DNA from: Crossaster papposus
Lineage: Eukaryota > Echinodermata > Asteroidea > Velatida > Solasteridae
Reading direction: 5' to 3'
NCBI GenBank assembly: GCA_037893245.1
Contig: JBAIAA010000409.1
Location: 2,099,001-2,163,000, forward strand
DNA length: 64,000 nt
Shown: positions 25,278-36,203 of the stretch, in pieces
Numbering within the stretch: the stretch's first letter is position 1
How the letters are laid out: each line of letters starts with the position of its first letter
The notes under the pieces: generated by a model
What the model saw: only the letters and a program-made list of their open reading frames with translations
The model's database searches: none
Told to the model about the DNA's origin: nothing
Translations under genes and position numbers: made by a program

Positions 25278-25620
25278 TTAAAGGTAGGATACACCATTTG
25301 CAGATATCCAAAAATATTTACAACCGAAGTATTAAGAAATATCTTACTTATTTGAAAATAAATTATGGTTCTAGGCATCCAGCAAAATGATCGCGCTAGA
25401 TATTCTGTAATTATTCCGAAAAAACCCCAATAACAACATATGAATATTCAACTGCCCGACGGCGGTTGAAAACAAACTTAGTTTTTCGTGATTTTCTCGC
25501 AATCCATAATTGTAAAACTTCGGACAGGTCAGTTAAACGAGATTTACTATAAAATACAACTCCCCAAATCCACCTATTCATGATAATTCAAGCAATTACC
25601 AATGGTGTATCCTACCTTGA
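25278..25620 (-). mobile_element. MITE family A, copy 3 (reverse)
   Basis: TTAA-AGGTAGGATACACC…GGTGTATCCTACCT-TGAA, inserted in the right arm of the family-I element, which resumes at AAGCGTGTGAC. Confidence 0.92.
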
Positions 25621-26140
25621 AAGCGTGTGACATTTTTTTATCGGGCAAAATTGAAAATAAGATTTGTTTTGGTAAAAGCCGGGATAACCTAAAACAAACA
25701 AGTATACAACATGGCATTGTTTTTAATAGACTCCACATCATGATAGATTAGAAATTCATTTTTTTCAGTAACCTAATTTTAGGTCATTTGACGCTGTTGT
25801 CATTCTAAAAAAAAAAATTCGTTCAGTTTACTCCGAAACGCTACAAATAGAAAATGAAATCAAATTACTCAAGCTTTAAAACGAATAACAAAAACGTTTG
25901 CTGTTTCTATTTAACACCAATCGCTTAATTCGAAAAATTTCACAAATAATTAGGACGAACCAGAATGCTACAAAATGAATTAAGAACGTACGTACATAAC
26001 CTTTAATTAAATAAACTGGTAACTTTTTTATTTTAAATTGGTAATTGAGCTCGGCGATGTTCGGGGACAAAGTTAAATTGTCGTTATAAGGAATTTGTGT
26101 GATATAAAATGAGTGTTAAAATAACTGGGAACACCTATAT

Positions 26141-26515
26141 GTGACCGGCTCAAAAAAAGTGTATTAAGTCGCGCTGTGCACTATCCCGTAATGGCGTAAA
26201 ATGGAGGGTAAATATTTCAATCAAATTGTGATTTTTATTTTTTGTCATGAATGACATCTTCAATACCTACAGTTTCAGGTTTCATTTAAAGAAATGTTGA
26301 TTTTGATAAATAAAGTGGGAAAAACTACCATTTTGTGTGCCTCGTTCTGTTGTTGTACAACAGAGCCGGCTATTTCAAAGCCCGTTTTCTCAGTTGTGTA
26401 ATTTGAACTCCAAGGAAGTAATCAATATGTAAACACGTCATATCTCCAAAATAAGAGGGGCTATACATGGAGCTATTTTTTGCGACAAAATACACCTTCT
26501 TGTAGAGCCGATCAC
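26141..26515. mobile_element. MITE family C, copy 3
   Basis: GTGACCGGCTCAAAAAAAGTG … CTTGTAGAGCCGATCAC, flanked by ATAT on both sides (26137-26140, 26516-26519). It is inverted relative to copies 1-2. Exon 22 starts 29 bp away. Confidence 0.92.
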
Positions 26516-26543
26516 ATATTAACTGCGCAATATGTGTCCTTAC

Positions 26544-26655
26544 CATCGTACGGTTCGGTATCGACGCCAGTGTAGTGTTTTACGCGTTCAGTCCCGTTCA
26601 TCAGCATCTCCAGCTCCCCCACCATTCGTGTCAAGGCATTCAGGAACTGTGCTAC
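26544..26655 (-). CDS. ABCC9-like: ABCC exon 22: TMD2-NBD2 transition
   Basis: 112 bp, phase 0 to 1 (residues 1000-1036). VAQFLNALTRMVGELEMLMN then GTERVKHYTGVDTEPYD corresponds to (T..LN)..VR...E(L/M)E......ERV..Y......E. The acceptor cgtcggtag was chosen so that exon 21's LQ joins VAQFLN (family LQVTTYLNW). Donor gtaagg. Confidence 0.88.
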
Positions 26656-27994
26656 CTACCGACGTTCAGGGAAAAAAAAGAAACGGTGAAAAAAACTTGG
26701 ATGCATATAAAGATACACGCTTAAAACTAAGGTGTTGAATCAACAGACCATGGAAATCTCCCCACGTGGGTTATTCCATTACGATTTATAGGGGAGTTTA
26801 AACGACAAGTAGTACATCATGTACATTTGTACAGAGTCGAACAATTACTCTTGGACTTCTTGTTAGGCATTAGGCTATAACATGTTTAATTCACTACAGT
26901 AAACAGAAAGAAATACATGCTAATTTGTAATGTAAAACAAACAAGCGATAGAAATGAACATTGACATACACGATCGTAAAATCAACAGCACGTGTGCACG
27001 TACATGTACGTGTGTATGTTTTCATAAACCTATGGGGAGAATGCAGTAGTCCTAGCGTGATTCAAAAGGTCACCAAGCCGGGTACCGAAGTAGAAAATGC
27101 GTGATTGGACACTATTTTTTATTATGAATGGGCGGCCGAACTAAAAAACCAATCAATTTATGTCTTATATCACTGGAAAGCTATTGAAATCGGCTACACA
27201 AATCCGTTCACCCCGAGTCTGTACGACAAGCGGTTATTGATATACGACCTGCTGAACGTAAAAAAGTGTACCCAAAAAGTGTAAAAAAGCTTAATGTGTC
27301 TATTTATAGAAACCGTTCACCACAAATTTACAGCTCATTTAGTTTTAAAGATACGTTCGGTTTAAAAAAACAAAAACTGCATTTTTGGGTCATTTTCCGT
27401 GTTGAAGCGTGCTTGCATTGTTTTGGTTTAGCAGATGACCGTAAGTTTTCATTATGCGTATATCTACCCGTACGCGTTTTATACTTACGTGTAGCGAGCG
27501 AGATATCCGTGCCTTGTACACGGTTAGAGGATAGTGAGTAACTGTGACGTCATAAGTCCGCGAAAATTGATGACATATCTGTTAACCTAACCTTATCCGT
27601 TCGCAGGCGAAACCTCCCTAATAAGAAGGCAGTGACACTTATGGAGACATTTCAGTGTCACCCTAAGTGTCTATAGTTACCTAATAAAAAAACCCGATAT
27701 TTTGGAGTTATTTTTGCTCTAGAACGACAGATTAGGGTCTAAATAGCATAACTCTCAAAGATCTTAGAGAAAAGAGCTAGGGTAAACAAGTTAGGACTGT
27801 TTTAAGTTTGTGTACATCCCTATAGAAATGTCTCCATAAGTATCGGTATTTTTTAAATTTATTATTATTATTTTTCTTATAATCTTTGCAATGCAATATC
27901 CATAACCATACCTTTGTTCTCCGCACATACTCCCCCTTTCTACAACAAAAACAACACCTGAACCAACCATAATTATAAGTAAGGGCACCGACAG
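26656..27994. other. ABCC intron 22 (part); no gene seen
   Basis: Includes a short frame (27266-27541, +) of 91 codons with no recognised domain. CACTTATGGAGACATTTCAG at about 27637 and an inverted AAATGTCTCCATAAGTATCG at about 27825 look like arms of a small element. Confidence 0.5.
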
Positions 27995-28348
27995 TTAAAG
28001 TTAGGATACACCATTGGTAATTGCTTGAATTATCATGAATGGGTGGATTTGGGAGGGTTGTATTTTATAGTAAATGTCGTTTAACTGACCTGTCCGAAGA
28101 TTTACAATCATGGATGCCGAGAAAAGCACGAAAAACAGCGTTTGTTTTCAACCGGCGTCGAGCAGTTGTTCTTATGTTATCTTATGTTATGTTAAAAATT
28201 CAATTTTTCAGAATAATTACAGGATATCTAGCGCAATCATTTTGCTGGATGCCTAGAATCAATATTTCCTTTTAAATGAGTAAGATATTTCTTGATAATT
28301 CGGTAGTAAATATTTTTGGTATTTGCAAATGGTGTATCCTACCTTTAA
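27995..28348 (+). mobile_element. MITE family A, copy 4
   Basis: TTAA-AGTTAGGATACACC…GGTGTATCCTACCT-TTAA; family landmarks present, intact TTAA pair. Confidence 0.93.
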
Positions 28349-28359
28349 ACGAGACTAAC

Positions 28360-28944
28360 ACCGCATCCTCCTACAAGGATCCAAGGAGGATCAGATCCCG
28401 AAAGCGAGATCAAGCATTTTTGTGCCGCGTTCACACTTGAGTGTGATCTCGCATTGATCTCGCATAGTTAAACGGAAGTTCAGTTCGAGGTCATTGTGCG
28501 AGGTCATTGATTGTGTGCGCGCATGTTGTTTTGTTCGTTGCATCGCGCCATTTTTTTATTTGGTGTACATGTGTGTAAACGATACGGCGACACACGTACG
28601 TTGCAATCCCCCATATACATTACACAGCGTTGGCCAGCCACGGACGATGACAGGTGGTAGGCAAAGCGTTGTTTACAATTTCTTGATTCGCGTTGTTTTT
28701 TTAATGACCTGACACACCGGATGTGAGCAGCTTAAATTGCAGGATCTAATCTCGATCTGCGTTCACACTTGTTTTTTGATCGCCTTTGCAGGATCTGATC
28801 TCCATTTGATCTCGCAATAAAGGGAGATCAAAAAGGAGGATCTGATCCTGATCGCGTTCACACTAGCCGGTGATCTCCCTTTGATCGCCCTTTCGAGATC
28901 AGATCCTCCTTTGATCCTCCTAGCAGGATCAAGTGTGAACGCGG
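28360..28944. mobile_element. GATC-rich inverted-repeat element J next to exon 21
   Basis: The right end CCTCCTAGCAGGATCAAGTG, TGTGAACGCGGTG pairs with left-end AACACCGCATCCTCCTACAA and GGATCCAAGGAGGATCAGAT. CGCGTTCACACT recurs at about 28426, 28751 and 28852, with dense GATC words (GGAGGATCTGATCCTGATCG). It looks like a MITE with another inserted copy or internal duplication. Confidence 0.75.
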
Positions 28945-28956
28945 TGACAGACTCAC

Positions 28957-29070
28957 CTGCAAGGTGTAAGCCACGGCGAGGCCAACCAGACTTGGCGAGA
29001 GGTCGATGGTGAACGCACCAACCAGTGTAGCCATCCCAGCAATTAGAACCGTCAGGGCACCTAGAAAATC
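28957..29070 (-). CDS. ABCC9-like: ABCC exon 21: TMD2 last helices
   Basis: 38 codons, phase 0 to 0 (residues 962-999). DFLGALTVLIAGMATLVGAF then DLSPSLVGLAVAYTLQ. (D/E).(L/I)G....L.A....L(V).....S..LVGL...Y.L(Q) is the closing TMD2 motif. Acceptor tttcttcag, donor gtgagt. A GATC-rich inverted-repeat element ends about 12 bp into the intron. Confidence 0.93.
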
Positions 29071-29183
29071 CTGAAGAAAACAAATTAAATGCACACAAAC
29101 AGATGATCCTTTTGCCGGATTATTATTGTTATACATGTAGTTATTTCTCAAGTACAACTATACCTCACAAACAACACGAGTGG

Positions 29184-29577
29184 TTAAAGGGGTCGTATAC
29201 GTTTGGTAATTACTCCAAACATTAATGGCAATAAAAACTTACTTGGTAAGAAGTACAGCAGCTTTGGATAGTATAATGCATTTTTAGAAACTTTTCACTT
29301 CGAAGTACTGCGGTTATGAAAAAAGATATCACTTTGTATCCACAAAAATTTGAATCTGAGAAGCGTTACTGCAGTGACGTTTTCAGATTGTGTATTCCAA
29401 TGCAGATTATTCTTCCTGCGTGGACCTAACCGCTCGAGATTTTTGGCAATATCTCAAAATCGCTACCACCTTTTGAAATGAAAATTTTACAGGTTAGTTT
29501 TATGGTATATATCTATAACTATATAGGATTAAAACAAACAGTGGGTTTCAATTACCAAACGTATACGATCCCTTTAA
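29184..29577. mobile_element. MITE family G, copy 1
   Basis: TTAA-AGGGGTCGTATACGTTTGG … CCAAACGTATACGATCCCT-TTAA. The interior has AAGAAGTACAGCAGCTTTGG, ACTTCGAAGTACTGCGGTTA and ATTCTTCCTGCGTGGAC. Exon 21's acceptor is 114 bp away. Confidence 0.92.
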
Positions 29578-30233
29578 ATTGCATGTAAAAATAAGATGTG
29601 TTTACATTTACATAAGGCTAAAAGACGATCACAAACAAAATTCAAATTCAAAGGGATACAATTTAAAATGGATAGTTTTTATAAAAACACATGCATATAC
29701 TTCAAACAAAGTTAATTAAACTAGTAATTGTAGATGTTATTAGAGATTATATCAACACGAAAAGCTGTTTCTACATTTGTTATTTTGGTATTGTACAGCG
29801 TGTCCCTAAAAAAAATGGTGCAACCTCTTCAAAATTTACCTGAACCTATTCGATCCCAAGATCAATTACATAATACATTTTACTCAATAAATATTCAGAA
29901 ATTGCTATTGATGTTTGCAGGTGCTTCAAGAAAATTAAATTAGCTTTCAAATGCCGTTTGTTTTACCCCGGTTTAAAGATAATGTTTGATTAGCCACCAG
30001 CACTCAAAATTGAGAGTGTGCCACTTTTAGAGAAGGAATGCTTCTTAGCGCCAAATGAAATAATTATACCAGCATTTTACACACTGTATGGATGAGTGTG
30101 GTGCGAAATACAGTACCCTCTGGAGAAGCGAACACAATGGGGACAATGGAAGTGAAAAGGTCTCCAAAAGGTAATTTCTATAGATGAATAAGTCTCCACT
30201 AGAAATTTCACGAATTAGATTTTTGCATTGTAC

Positions 30234-30607
30234 TTAAAGGTAATGTAGGATACACCATTTGCAGATATCAAAAATATTTACTACTAAATTATTGCGAAAT
30301 ATCTTACTCATTTGAAAGTAAATGTTGATTCTAGACATCCAGCAAAATGATTGCGCTAGATATCCTGTAATTATTCTGAAAAATAGAATTTTATAATGAC
30401 GGCGATCGCGAAAAAACAAAGATAACATAAGAATAACTGCTCGACGCCGGTTAAAAAAAAACCGCTGTTTTTCGTGCTTTTCTCGGCATCCATGATTGTA
30501 AAACTTCGGACAGCTCAGTTAAACGATATTTACTATAAAATACAACCCTCCAAATCTACTCATTCATGATAATTCAAGCAATTACCAATGGTGTATCCTA
30601 CCTTTAA
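30234..30607 (-). mobile_element. MITE family A, copy 5 (reverse, inside P)
   Basis: TTAA-AGGTAATGTAGGATACACC…GGTGTATCCTACCT-TTAA; a 5-nt insertion in the left TIR. Confidence 0.92.
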
Positions 30608-30623
30608 ATTACTCAAAAAACTA

Positions 30624-30663
30624 GGGTTAGGATGTGGGTTAGGGTTAGTGTTTGGGTTAGGGT
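30624..30663. repeat. Degenerate telomere-like TTAGGG tract
   Basis: GGGTTAGGATGTGGGTTAGG then GTTAGTGTTTGGGTTAGGGT: several TTAGGG words in about 40 bp inside the P element. Too short and degenerate to be a functional telomere. Confidence 0.7.
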
Positions 30664-31195
30664 ATAATATAGGATATATTGGGTCGAAATTTCAACCCAG
30701 GAAAATAATTGTGGTTAAAATGGGAGCATTTTGAAAAACGTGCTCGACTTTCTAACCATTTTGTACACAAGAACAAAGCCATGTCTTCACAGTGATACAA
30801 AAGTATGTAGAGAGAATGTAGGACTAATTAATATTTTCTTTGAAACCCTTTCAAGATCAATTGAGCCATTACAAAATACATTTGCACACCTTTCTCATCT
30901 CCTTTGGAATCCAATCATACAGTGGCCCAACATCGATTTTGGGTATAATCTCTGAACTGACAAAACCAAATCAGATGAAATACAAATTATATGAAAGCCA
31001 AATTTGTAGTCTTTTTAAATATTAAAAAGATGCATTTCACTTGCACCATTTTTTAGGGGCACGCTGTAGGTGGGCACAACTCTTAGCGGCTCCCAGGACC
31101 ATATGAAGCAAGATATGGGATGGAGGGAACCCCCCTGCTTTGAGGTGGTCAATTGTGCTTGCGGAATGTTGTGGTTTCTCAGGAATTCTTTTTAA

Positions 31196-31235
31196 GTTTT
31201 TTTTTTTTTTTTTTTTTTTTTTTGGGGGGGGGAGA
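31196..31235. repeat. Poly(T)-G tract
   Basis: T-run of about 26 followed by GGGGGGGG. No gene. Confidence 0.9.
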
Positions 31236-31362
31236 TGTGCGTTAGCCAACAATAGTCTACAGAGTGTATAGGTATGGGGAACTAAGGGGGAGTCCGTCGG
31301 TCCCATATCTTGCTGGGTATACCTAGGAGAGGAATTCCTCCGAGATAAACGTCCTCACATAC

Positions 31363-31465
31363 CAGTCGAACACACGCCCACCGGACGACAGTTTGTAGAT
31401 ACATGAAAGCAGATATATTCCCGTTGATCCGATCAACCAGGACCTTGTAGAAACGACCACTCGCT
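31363..31465 (-). CDS. ABCC9-like: ABCC exon 20: TMD2 helix 10-11 region
   Basis: 103 bp, phase 2 to 0 (to residue 961). ASGRFYKVLVDRINGNISAF followed by MYLQTVVRWACVRL matches the family F.......D.N......(A)NRWL.VR(L) segment, with VVRWACVRL in place of ANRWLxVR. Acceptor gtattgtttttag, donor gtatgt. Confidence 0.9.
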
Positions 31466-31510
31466 CTAAAAACAATACAAAAACTATCGTGAAAACCCAT
31501 TAATAATATT

Positions 31511-31676
31511 GGGGGAGAAAAGGGGGGGGGGGGGAGGGGGTGGGAGGGGAGAAGGGGCAGGGGGAGGGGGAGGGGGAGGTGGGGATAGGAGGGGGAGGTG
31601 GGGATAGGAGGGGGGAGGGTGAGGGGGGAGGGGGAGGTGGGGATAGGAGGGGGGAGGGTGAGGGGGGAGGGGTATT
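31511..31676. repeat. G-rich minisatellite
   Basis: Units of GGGGGAGGTGGGGATAGGAG. All-purine/G runs on + could form quadruplexes. Proline-rich open frames on the opposite strand are artefacts. It lies 46 bp from ABCC exon 20's acceptor side. Confidence 0.93.
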
Positions 31677-31745
31677 AACCCAATGAAAAACCCAATCCAC
31701 ATAGTTGGCCTAGGCGGGATTCGAACCCAGTTCTCCAACCCGACT
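31676..31745 (-). mobile_element. SINE fragment (same family as 46346)
   Basis: On the minus strand, GGGTTCGAATCCCGCCTAGG (B-box) then ATGTGGATTGGGTTTTTCA match the 46346 SINE head. Truncated by the G-rich tract. Confidence 0.75.
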
Positions 31746-32692
31746 TCCCTTCAAATGCAACTTGAAATAAGAAATATTATTATTTAAAAACGTTGACAGT
31801 GTAATGCCATACATCAGTGGCAGATCTATACGCGGGGTTTTATCCATGCAGTCTATACCCTTAAGTAACCACTCCCTTAACCCTAACTCCTTACACAACA
31901 AAGGAAGTTGGAGGATTTTGAAGGAATTGTATTGTTCAATAACAATGGTGAGGGAGTTAGGGTTAATAGAAATCTCAAGCAGAAAAAGGTTACCCCAGAC
32001 AGCATAATTATCTAGAGCCAAACGTGGATCCGTATAAAGAAAAGCAGTAATGGAAAGCGGCACGCCGTGCAATATTTGACATTTACACACGAGCAGAAAA
32101 CCGTTCGGCATTTACGTTATAATAACATCGACATTCCACAAAAACAATGGCACCCTACAGTAAGAATTGAAGACACGACGAGGAAGCTCTGCTTACCGAA
32201 CTCCCCCTGTGGCTTTACACGTGTTTTAGAAATGTGCCAACTGACTGGTCAGAACACGCAGTCTCAGCGCGGTATATTTGGAAAATCGCTCTGGTTTATA
32301 AACTCATCGGTTTATCGCCCAACCACATAGTTTTTCCGCTCTTAACGTAAACGACCCCATAGTATTCTCTATTTTTAACCGCGAGGTATTCTGTTACCGC
32401 GCGCGTGTGTGTAAATGGGCCTTTAACAGGTGATATATAAGCAAGGTTTCTCAACCATTCCAATTCGACATTTTGGCCACTATTTGGCCTGCTGACGACT
32501 CCATGAAATTGGCAGATATTAACAGAGGAGCTGTTCATGATACCAATGTCAATCAATGTACATCTAATGCAAACTTGAGGACTTGCCCTCAGAAGCCGAA
32601 TATCAAAGCATTGCATTGTAAAAGTGGAGGTTTAACAACACGTACCCCAAGAATTTGCGCTTGTGATGATCAGGTAAAAGCCTATAGCTTAC
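31746..32692. other. ABCC intron 19 (part); no gene seen
   Basis: CTCCCTTAACCCTAACTCC at about 31869 and AGGGAGTTAGGGTTAATAGA at about 31953 form an inverted pair around a small loop; no other structure. Short open frames on both strands are unsupported. Confidence 0.5.
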
Positions 32693-32785
32693 CTGTAAGC
32701 CCGAATCGTTGTCAGTCCTGAAAGGCTTTCAGAGAAGAAGGCGAGAACGGGAGACTTGCTGGTACTATTCAGTCGCTGTAACTCC
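32693..32785 (-). CDS. ABCC9-like: ABCC exon 19: TMD2 loop 4 / coupling helix
   Basis: 93 bp, phase 2 to 2. ELQRLNSTSKSPVLAFFSES plus LSGLTTIRAYR is the hallmark (R)(E/D)L.RL....SP......E...G...IRA(F/Y) motif. Acceptor ttttcaacag, donor gtaagc. Confidence 0.94.
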
Positions 32786-32935
32786 CTGTTGAAAAAAAAA
32801 GTATGGCATCGATTTTTAAAAGGAAAATACAGGGTGTCCCAGAAAAAAACCTCAGCCTCAAATTAAGGGTCAATTTAACCAAACTGTGTGCTGTATGAAT
32901 ATAATCATTTATTTGCCATAAAGTAGAAGCAGTGA

Positions 32936-33310
32936 GTGAGTGAGTTTAGGGTTTAACGCCGTGATGGCATCAGTGGCCATATTCACGGCGGGAATGTGTA
33001 CAAATATAAAACAATAGGTAGTAATAAAAAACAATCAAGTGAACTGTGGAGAATATAACAAATTCGGAAGGAACTATTATCACACAGGAAAAGAATGAGA
33101 ACGTTTCAAAAGAATGAAAGAACTATTATATAGAAGTGTTTCTATTATATAGAAACGATAGATTGATTCAAGGCAGTTTTCCAGGAGAAGCCTGTGGAAC
33201 GCGGGCCATGGAGGATCCCCCAGACACACAGCACCCTGTCTAAATGGGTCCCGCAAGGCCTGGCCGTTTCCCTTGCAGTTTAAGGGCCCGGGCCCCGCCG
33301 GTATTCAAGG
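32936..33310. mobile_element. Interspersed repeat (AGTGAGTGAGT…AACGCCGTG)
   Basis: Begins AGTGAGTGAGTGAGTTTAGG and GTTTAACGCCGTGATGGCAT, with internal ATTCACGGCGGGAATGTG. It ends in a GC-rich block (TTTAAGGGCCCGGGCCCCGC). It has the look of a non-coding retroelement; class not assigned. CAGGGTGTCCCAGAAAAAAA at 32830 is a solitary mariner-type end. Confidence 0.6.
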
Positions 33311-34001
33311 TAGAAGCAAAATCCTTTCAAATGATACATTGATTGCATTCCTCCAGTCATGCCTCACCGAGGCCTATTAATTGTTTTGAAAATAGTTTGT
33401 GAAAACCCATTTGCAACAGTTCCAGGTATTAAAGATATTCACATCCAAACGTAATATTCTTGGCTGTTTTCCAAACCTAGCCGGCTTTGGCTCCGTCCCC
33501 GAATCCGTCTCCCTATTAAGCCCGTTGCGCAACCTCATCAAAATAACGAACTGGCTTATTCCTAAAGAATTGTTAGCCTTTGAATCCCTAAAATGTTCAC
33601 GTATACTATTTCAAACATCTGGTTGAAAGGAAACAAACCTATAATGACTTACTGTTACCGAGAAAAGACGGAAAAACCAGTTGTTTACATCGGACAAGAA
33701 GAAGAAGTAGGCCTACACTACGTTTGTTTTCTGTCGTTTTCTTTCAATGTATGATACAGGTTGTGTGTGCAACATAATTACTACACACATCACCAATATG
33801 CACATGTGGTTTTTTTAACATGTCCGCAATCGACTAATAATATACTTTATGGCTGGAATCACGACTTTACTAAAACAGAGAGTAAGTTTTTTGGGGTCGC
33901 AAATAAAGTGGACCCCGAACCCGTTCTACACAAGAATTATACAAAAATGCCAGTTTTTAAAAGATGTTTATATATCTCCTACTTTTAAATGCTCTTTCAG
34001 A
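33311..34001. other. ABCC intron 18 (part); no gene seen
   Basis: Two overlapping + frames (33399, 33761) lack domains; the rest is AT-rich. Confidence 0.5.
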
Positions 34002-34335
34002 TTAAAGGTAGGATACACCATTGGTAATTGCTTGAAGTATCATGAATGGGTGAATTTAGTAAATATCGTTTAACTGACCTGTCCGAAGTTTTACAATCAT
34101 GGATGCCGAGAAAAGCAAGAAAAACAGCGTTCGTTTTTAACCAGCTTCAGGCAGTGGTTCTTATGATGTTCTTGTTTTGTTCTTAATTTAAAAAAAATAA
34201 TTTTGAATTTTTCTAGACAATTAAAGAATATCTAGCGCAATCCTTTTGCTGGATGCCTACAACCATTATTTACTTTCAAATAAGTGAGATATTTCCTAAT
34301 AATTCTGTAGTAATATTTTTTCGATATCTGCAAAT
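34002..34335 (+). mobile_element. MITE family A, copy 6 (right end missing)
   Basis: TTAA-AGGTAGGATACACCATTGG start; ends at CGATATCTGCAAATC without the terminal GGTGTATCC, 51 bp from exon 18's donor edge. Confidence 0.9.
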
Positions 34336-34385
34336 CATTTCCTTGCCAAACTGGATTTTCCAAGAGGTACTGTCCATTTAATTAC

Positions 34386-34543
34386 CTGGAGGATGCCAAG
34401 AAATACCGCAGCAGGAACACGAATGCCGCGGCGATGGGGACAAAAAAGGCGATAAAAATTGGCATGACGATCGTGTTGACGACGATGGAAGATATCATGT
34501 TGAATGAGGATGCAATAATGATCATGATTGTCTGCGCCATTTT
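34386..34543 (-). CDS. ABCC9-like: ABCC exon 18: TMD2 helices
   Basis: 158 bp, phase 0 to 2 (to residue 895). KMAQTIMIIIASSFNMISSI then VVNTIVMPIFIAFFVPIAAA gives a two-helix hairpin, ending FLLRYFLASSR, which matches the Y...SR exit of the family. Acceptor ttttctttag after a T-tract, donor gtaatt. Confidence 0.92.
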
Positions 34544-34681
34544 CTAAAGAAAAAAAATCAAGAAAAAAACGTCAACAATTTCATTTTATTTAATCTAAAA
34601 CAAAAAATACCAACCTCAAAGATACTGCACAACTACTGAGAGTTACCGGCAAAGGTGTTACGTTTGATCCAAGGGGTATAG

Positions 34682-35068
34682 TTAAAGGTAGGATCCGCCA
34701 TTGGTAATTGCTTGAATTATCATGAATGGGTGGATTTGGGGGGGGGGGGTGTAATTTATAGTAAATATCGTTTAACTGACCTGTCCGAAGTTTTACAATC
34801 ATGGATGCCGAGAGAAGCACGAAAAACTGCGTTTGTTTTCAACCGGCGTCGATCCAGTTATTTTTATGTTATTCGTGTTGTTTCACCGGACAGCAATCAC
34901 GAATCTTTCTTCATAGAATTTGATTTTTGAGAATAATTACAGGATATCTAGCGCAATCATTTTGCTGGATGCCTAGAATAATTATTTACTTTCATATTAC
35001 AAGTAAGATATTTCTTAATTTGGTAGTAAAATTTTTCGATATCTGCAAATGGTGTATCCTACCTTTAA
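34682..35068 (+). mobile_element. MITE family A, copy 7
   Basis: TTAA-AGGTAGGATCCGCC…GGTGTATCCTACCT-TTAA. The right TTAA is shared with copy 8. Confidence 0.95.
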
Positions 35069-35448
35069 AGGTAGGATCCACCATTTGTAATTGCTTGAAT
35101 TATCATAAATGGGTGGATTTAGGTTGTTTTTTGTTATAGTAAATATTGTAAATAACTGACCTGTTCGTAGTTTTACAATCATGGATGCCGAGGAAAGCAA
35201 TAAAAACAGCGTTCATTTTTAACCGGCGTCGGGCAGTGGCTCTTATGTTCTTGTTTCTTTTTGCGATCGCAAAGTTTGATAAAATCTCAAATTTTGATCG
35301 CAATTTTTCGTAACAATTATAGGATATCTAGCGCAATCAATTTGCTGGACGCCTACACTCATTATTTACTTTCAGATAAGCAAGATAATTCTTAATAATT
35401 CGGTAGTAAAAACTTTTGATATCTGCAAATCAGGTATCCTACCTTTAA
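35065..35448 (+). mobile_element. MITE family A, copy 8 (tandem with copy 7)
   Basis: Begins at the same TTAA that ends copy 7 (…CCTACCT-TTAA-AGGTAGGATCC…) and ends CAGGTATCCTACCT-TTAA. Head-to-tail pair. Confidence 0.95.
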
Positions 35449-35955
35449 AGCTAACTATTATAAAAGTCTGTAAAAGATAATATACAACATTTATATTTTG
35501 TAAACATTGTTACAAATTGTTATGATACCTAATACTTGACTGTAACTAAATGACATTCTCAAGTATATCCTTGAAGTCTTGGTATCTGGTGTGCTGTAAT
35601 TTTCAACTGGATTTTGTATCCAATTCCATTGTCGGTCGGCCGACCATCATCACAAAAAAAACACTTTTACAAATACTGAATTTAGTTAGTTCACATTTTG
35701 TTTGCAATCGGCTACATATCTAACAATAGGTGCAAGCCAGCTAGTCTGGTTCCCTGATATGAAAATTCCCTGACGTCCATGCAACCACATACGAAACATC
35801 ATTATATGGCTGTAATATACCGTCAGTTATTACAGCTATTTTAGGAGTTAGTCTTGGCCAAAGACAACTGTATTCGATATTTGATTGTGCACGTCGCGTA
35901 TTATTTCCACACAGTGCACCCGCTAACGACACGTTTAAGTCCCGCTCCCTAACTC

Positions 35956-36203
35956 CAGGGGCGGATGCAGGAATTTATGAATGTGGAGGCCCTAGCCATG
36001 GGCTCCGAGGTGCATTCTGGCACATTATGAGCCTATTTTTCTTATATATTTTTATCGTTTAGATCTATTGGGAATCTTGTACAGAAAGCACCACACTGCT
36101 ATTTTGCTCTGATATAACAATACATTAAAAAAAAAAAAAAATACAAAAAAAAAAAAATACGGGGGTCCGGACGCCCAGGACCCCTCCCCTGGATCCGCAC
36201 CTG
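35956..36203. mobile_element. hAT-like MITE K inside L
   Basis: CAGGGGCGGATGCAGGAATT … CTCCCCTGGATCCGCACCTG are imperfect TIRs, with AACTC on both sides (35951-35955, 36204-36208). The interior holds A-tracts. Confidence 0.8.

Larger units (their letters stand above)
21145..25690. mobile_element. MITE family I, copy 1, split by a LINE and a family-A MITE
   Basis: The left part (21145-21450) has AATTTCGTCCGTGAAAAATAA, ACCAATTTAGTAATTTTTCA and CGGAAAGGCAGCATTTAGAG. The right part resumes after the LINE with TGGTAAATGACTAAATTGGT, is cut again by MITE A at 25278-25620, and ends AAGCGTGTGACATTTTTTTA, CGGGCAAAATTGAA. An uninterrupted relative lies at about 54030-54400. Confidence 0.82.
29796..31066. 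mobile_element. Tc1/mariner-like element P, copy 1 (hosting MITE A)
   Basis: CAGCGTGTCCCTAAAAAAAA … TTTTTTAGGGGCACGCTG, flanked by TA. Inner TIR continues ATGGTGCAA/TTGCACCAT. A second copy lies at 60041-60674. No transposase frame remains. Confidence 0.85.

Noticed and set aside
27266-27541. 91-codon + frame as a gene
   Set aside because: No recognisable motif and no supporting flanking signals; left as unassigned intron sequence.
28039-28275. Recurrent short proteins with a LQSWMPRKARKTAFVFNRRR-like sequence (also at 34712 and others)
   Set aside because: They are translations of family-A MITE copies; the open frame is not preserved across copies and lacks codon conservation.
31484-31738. 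Proline-rich open frames on the minus strand
   Set aside because: Produced by the G-rich minisatellite; no composition-independent coding signal.
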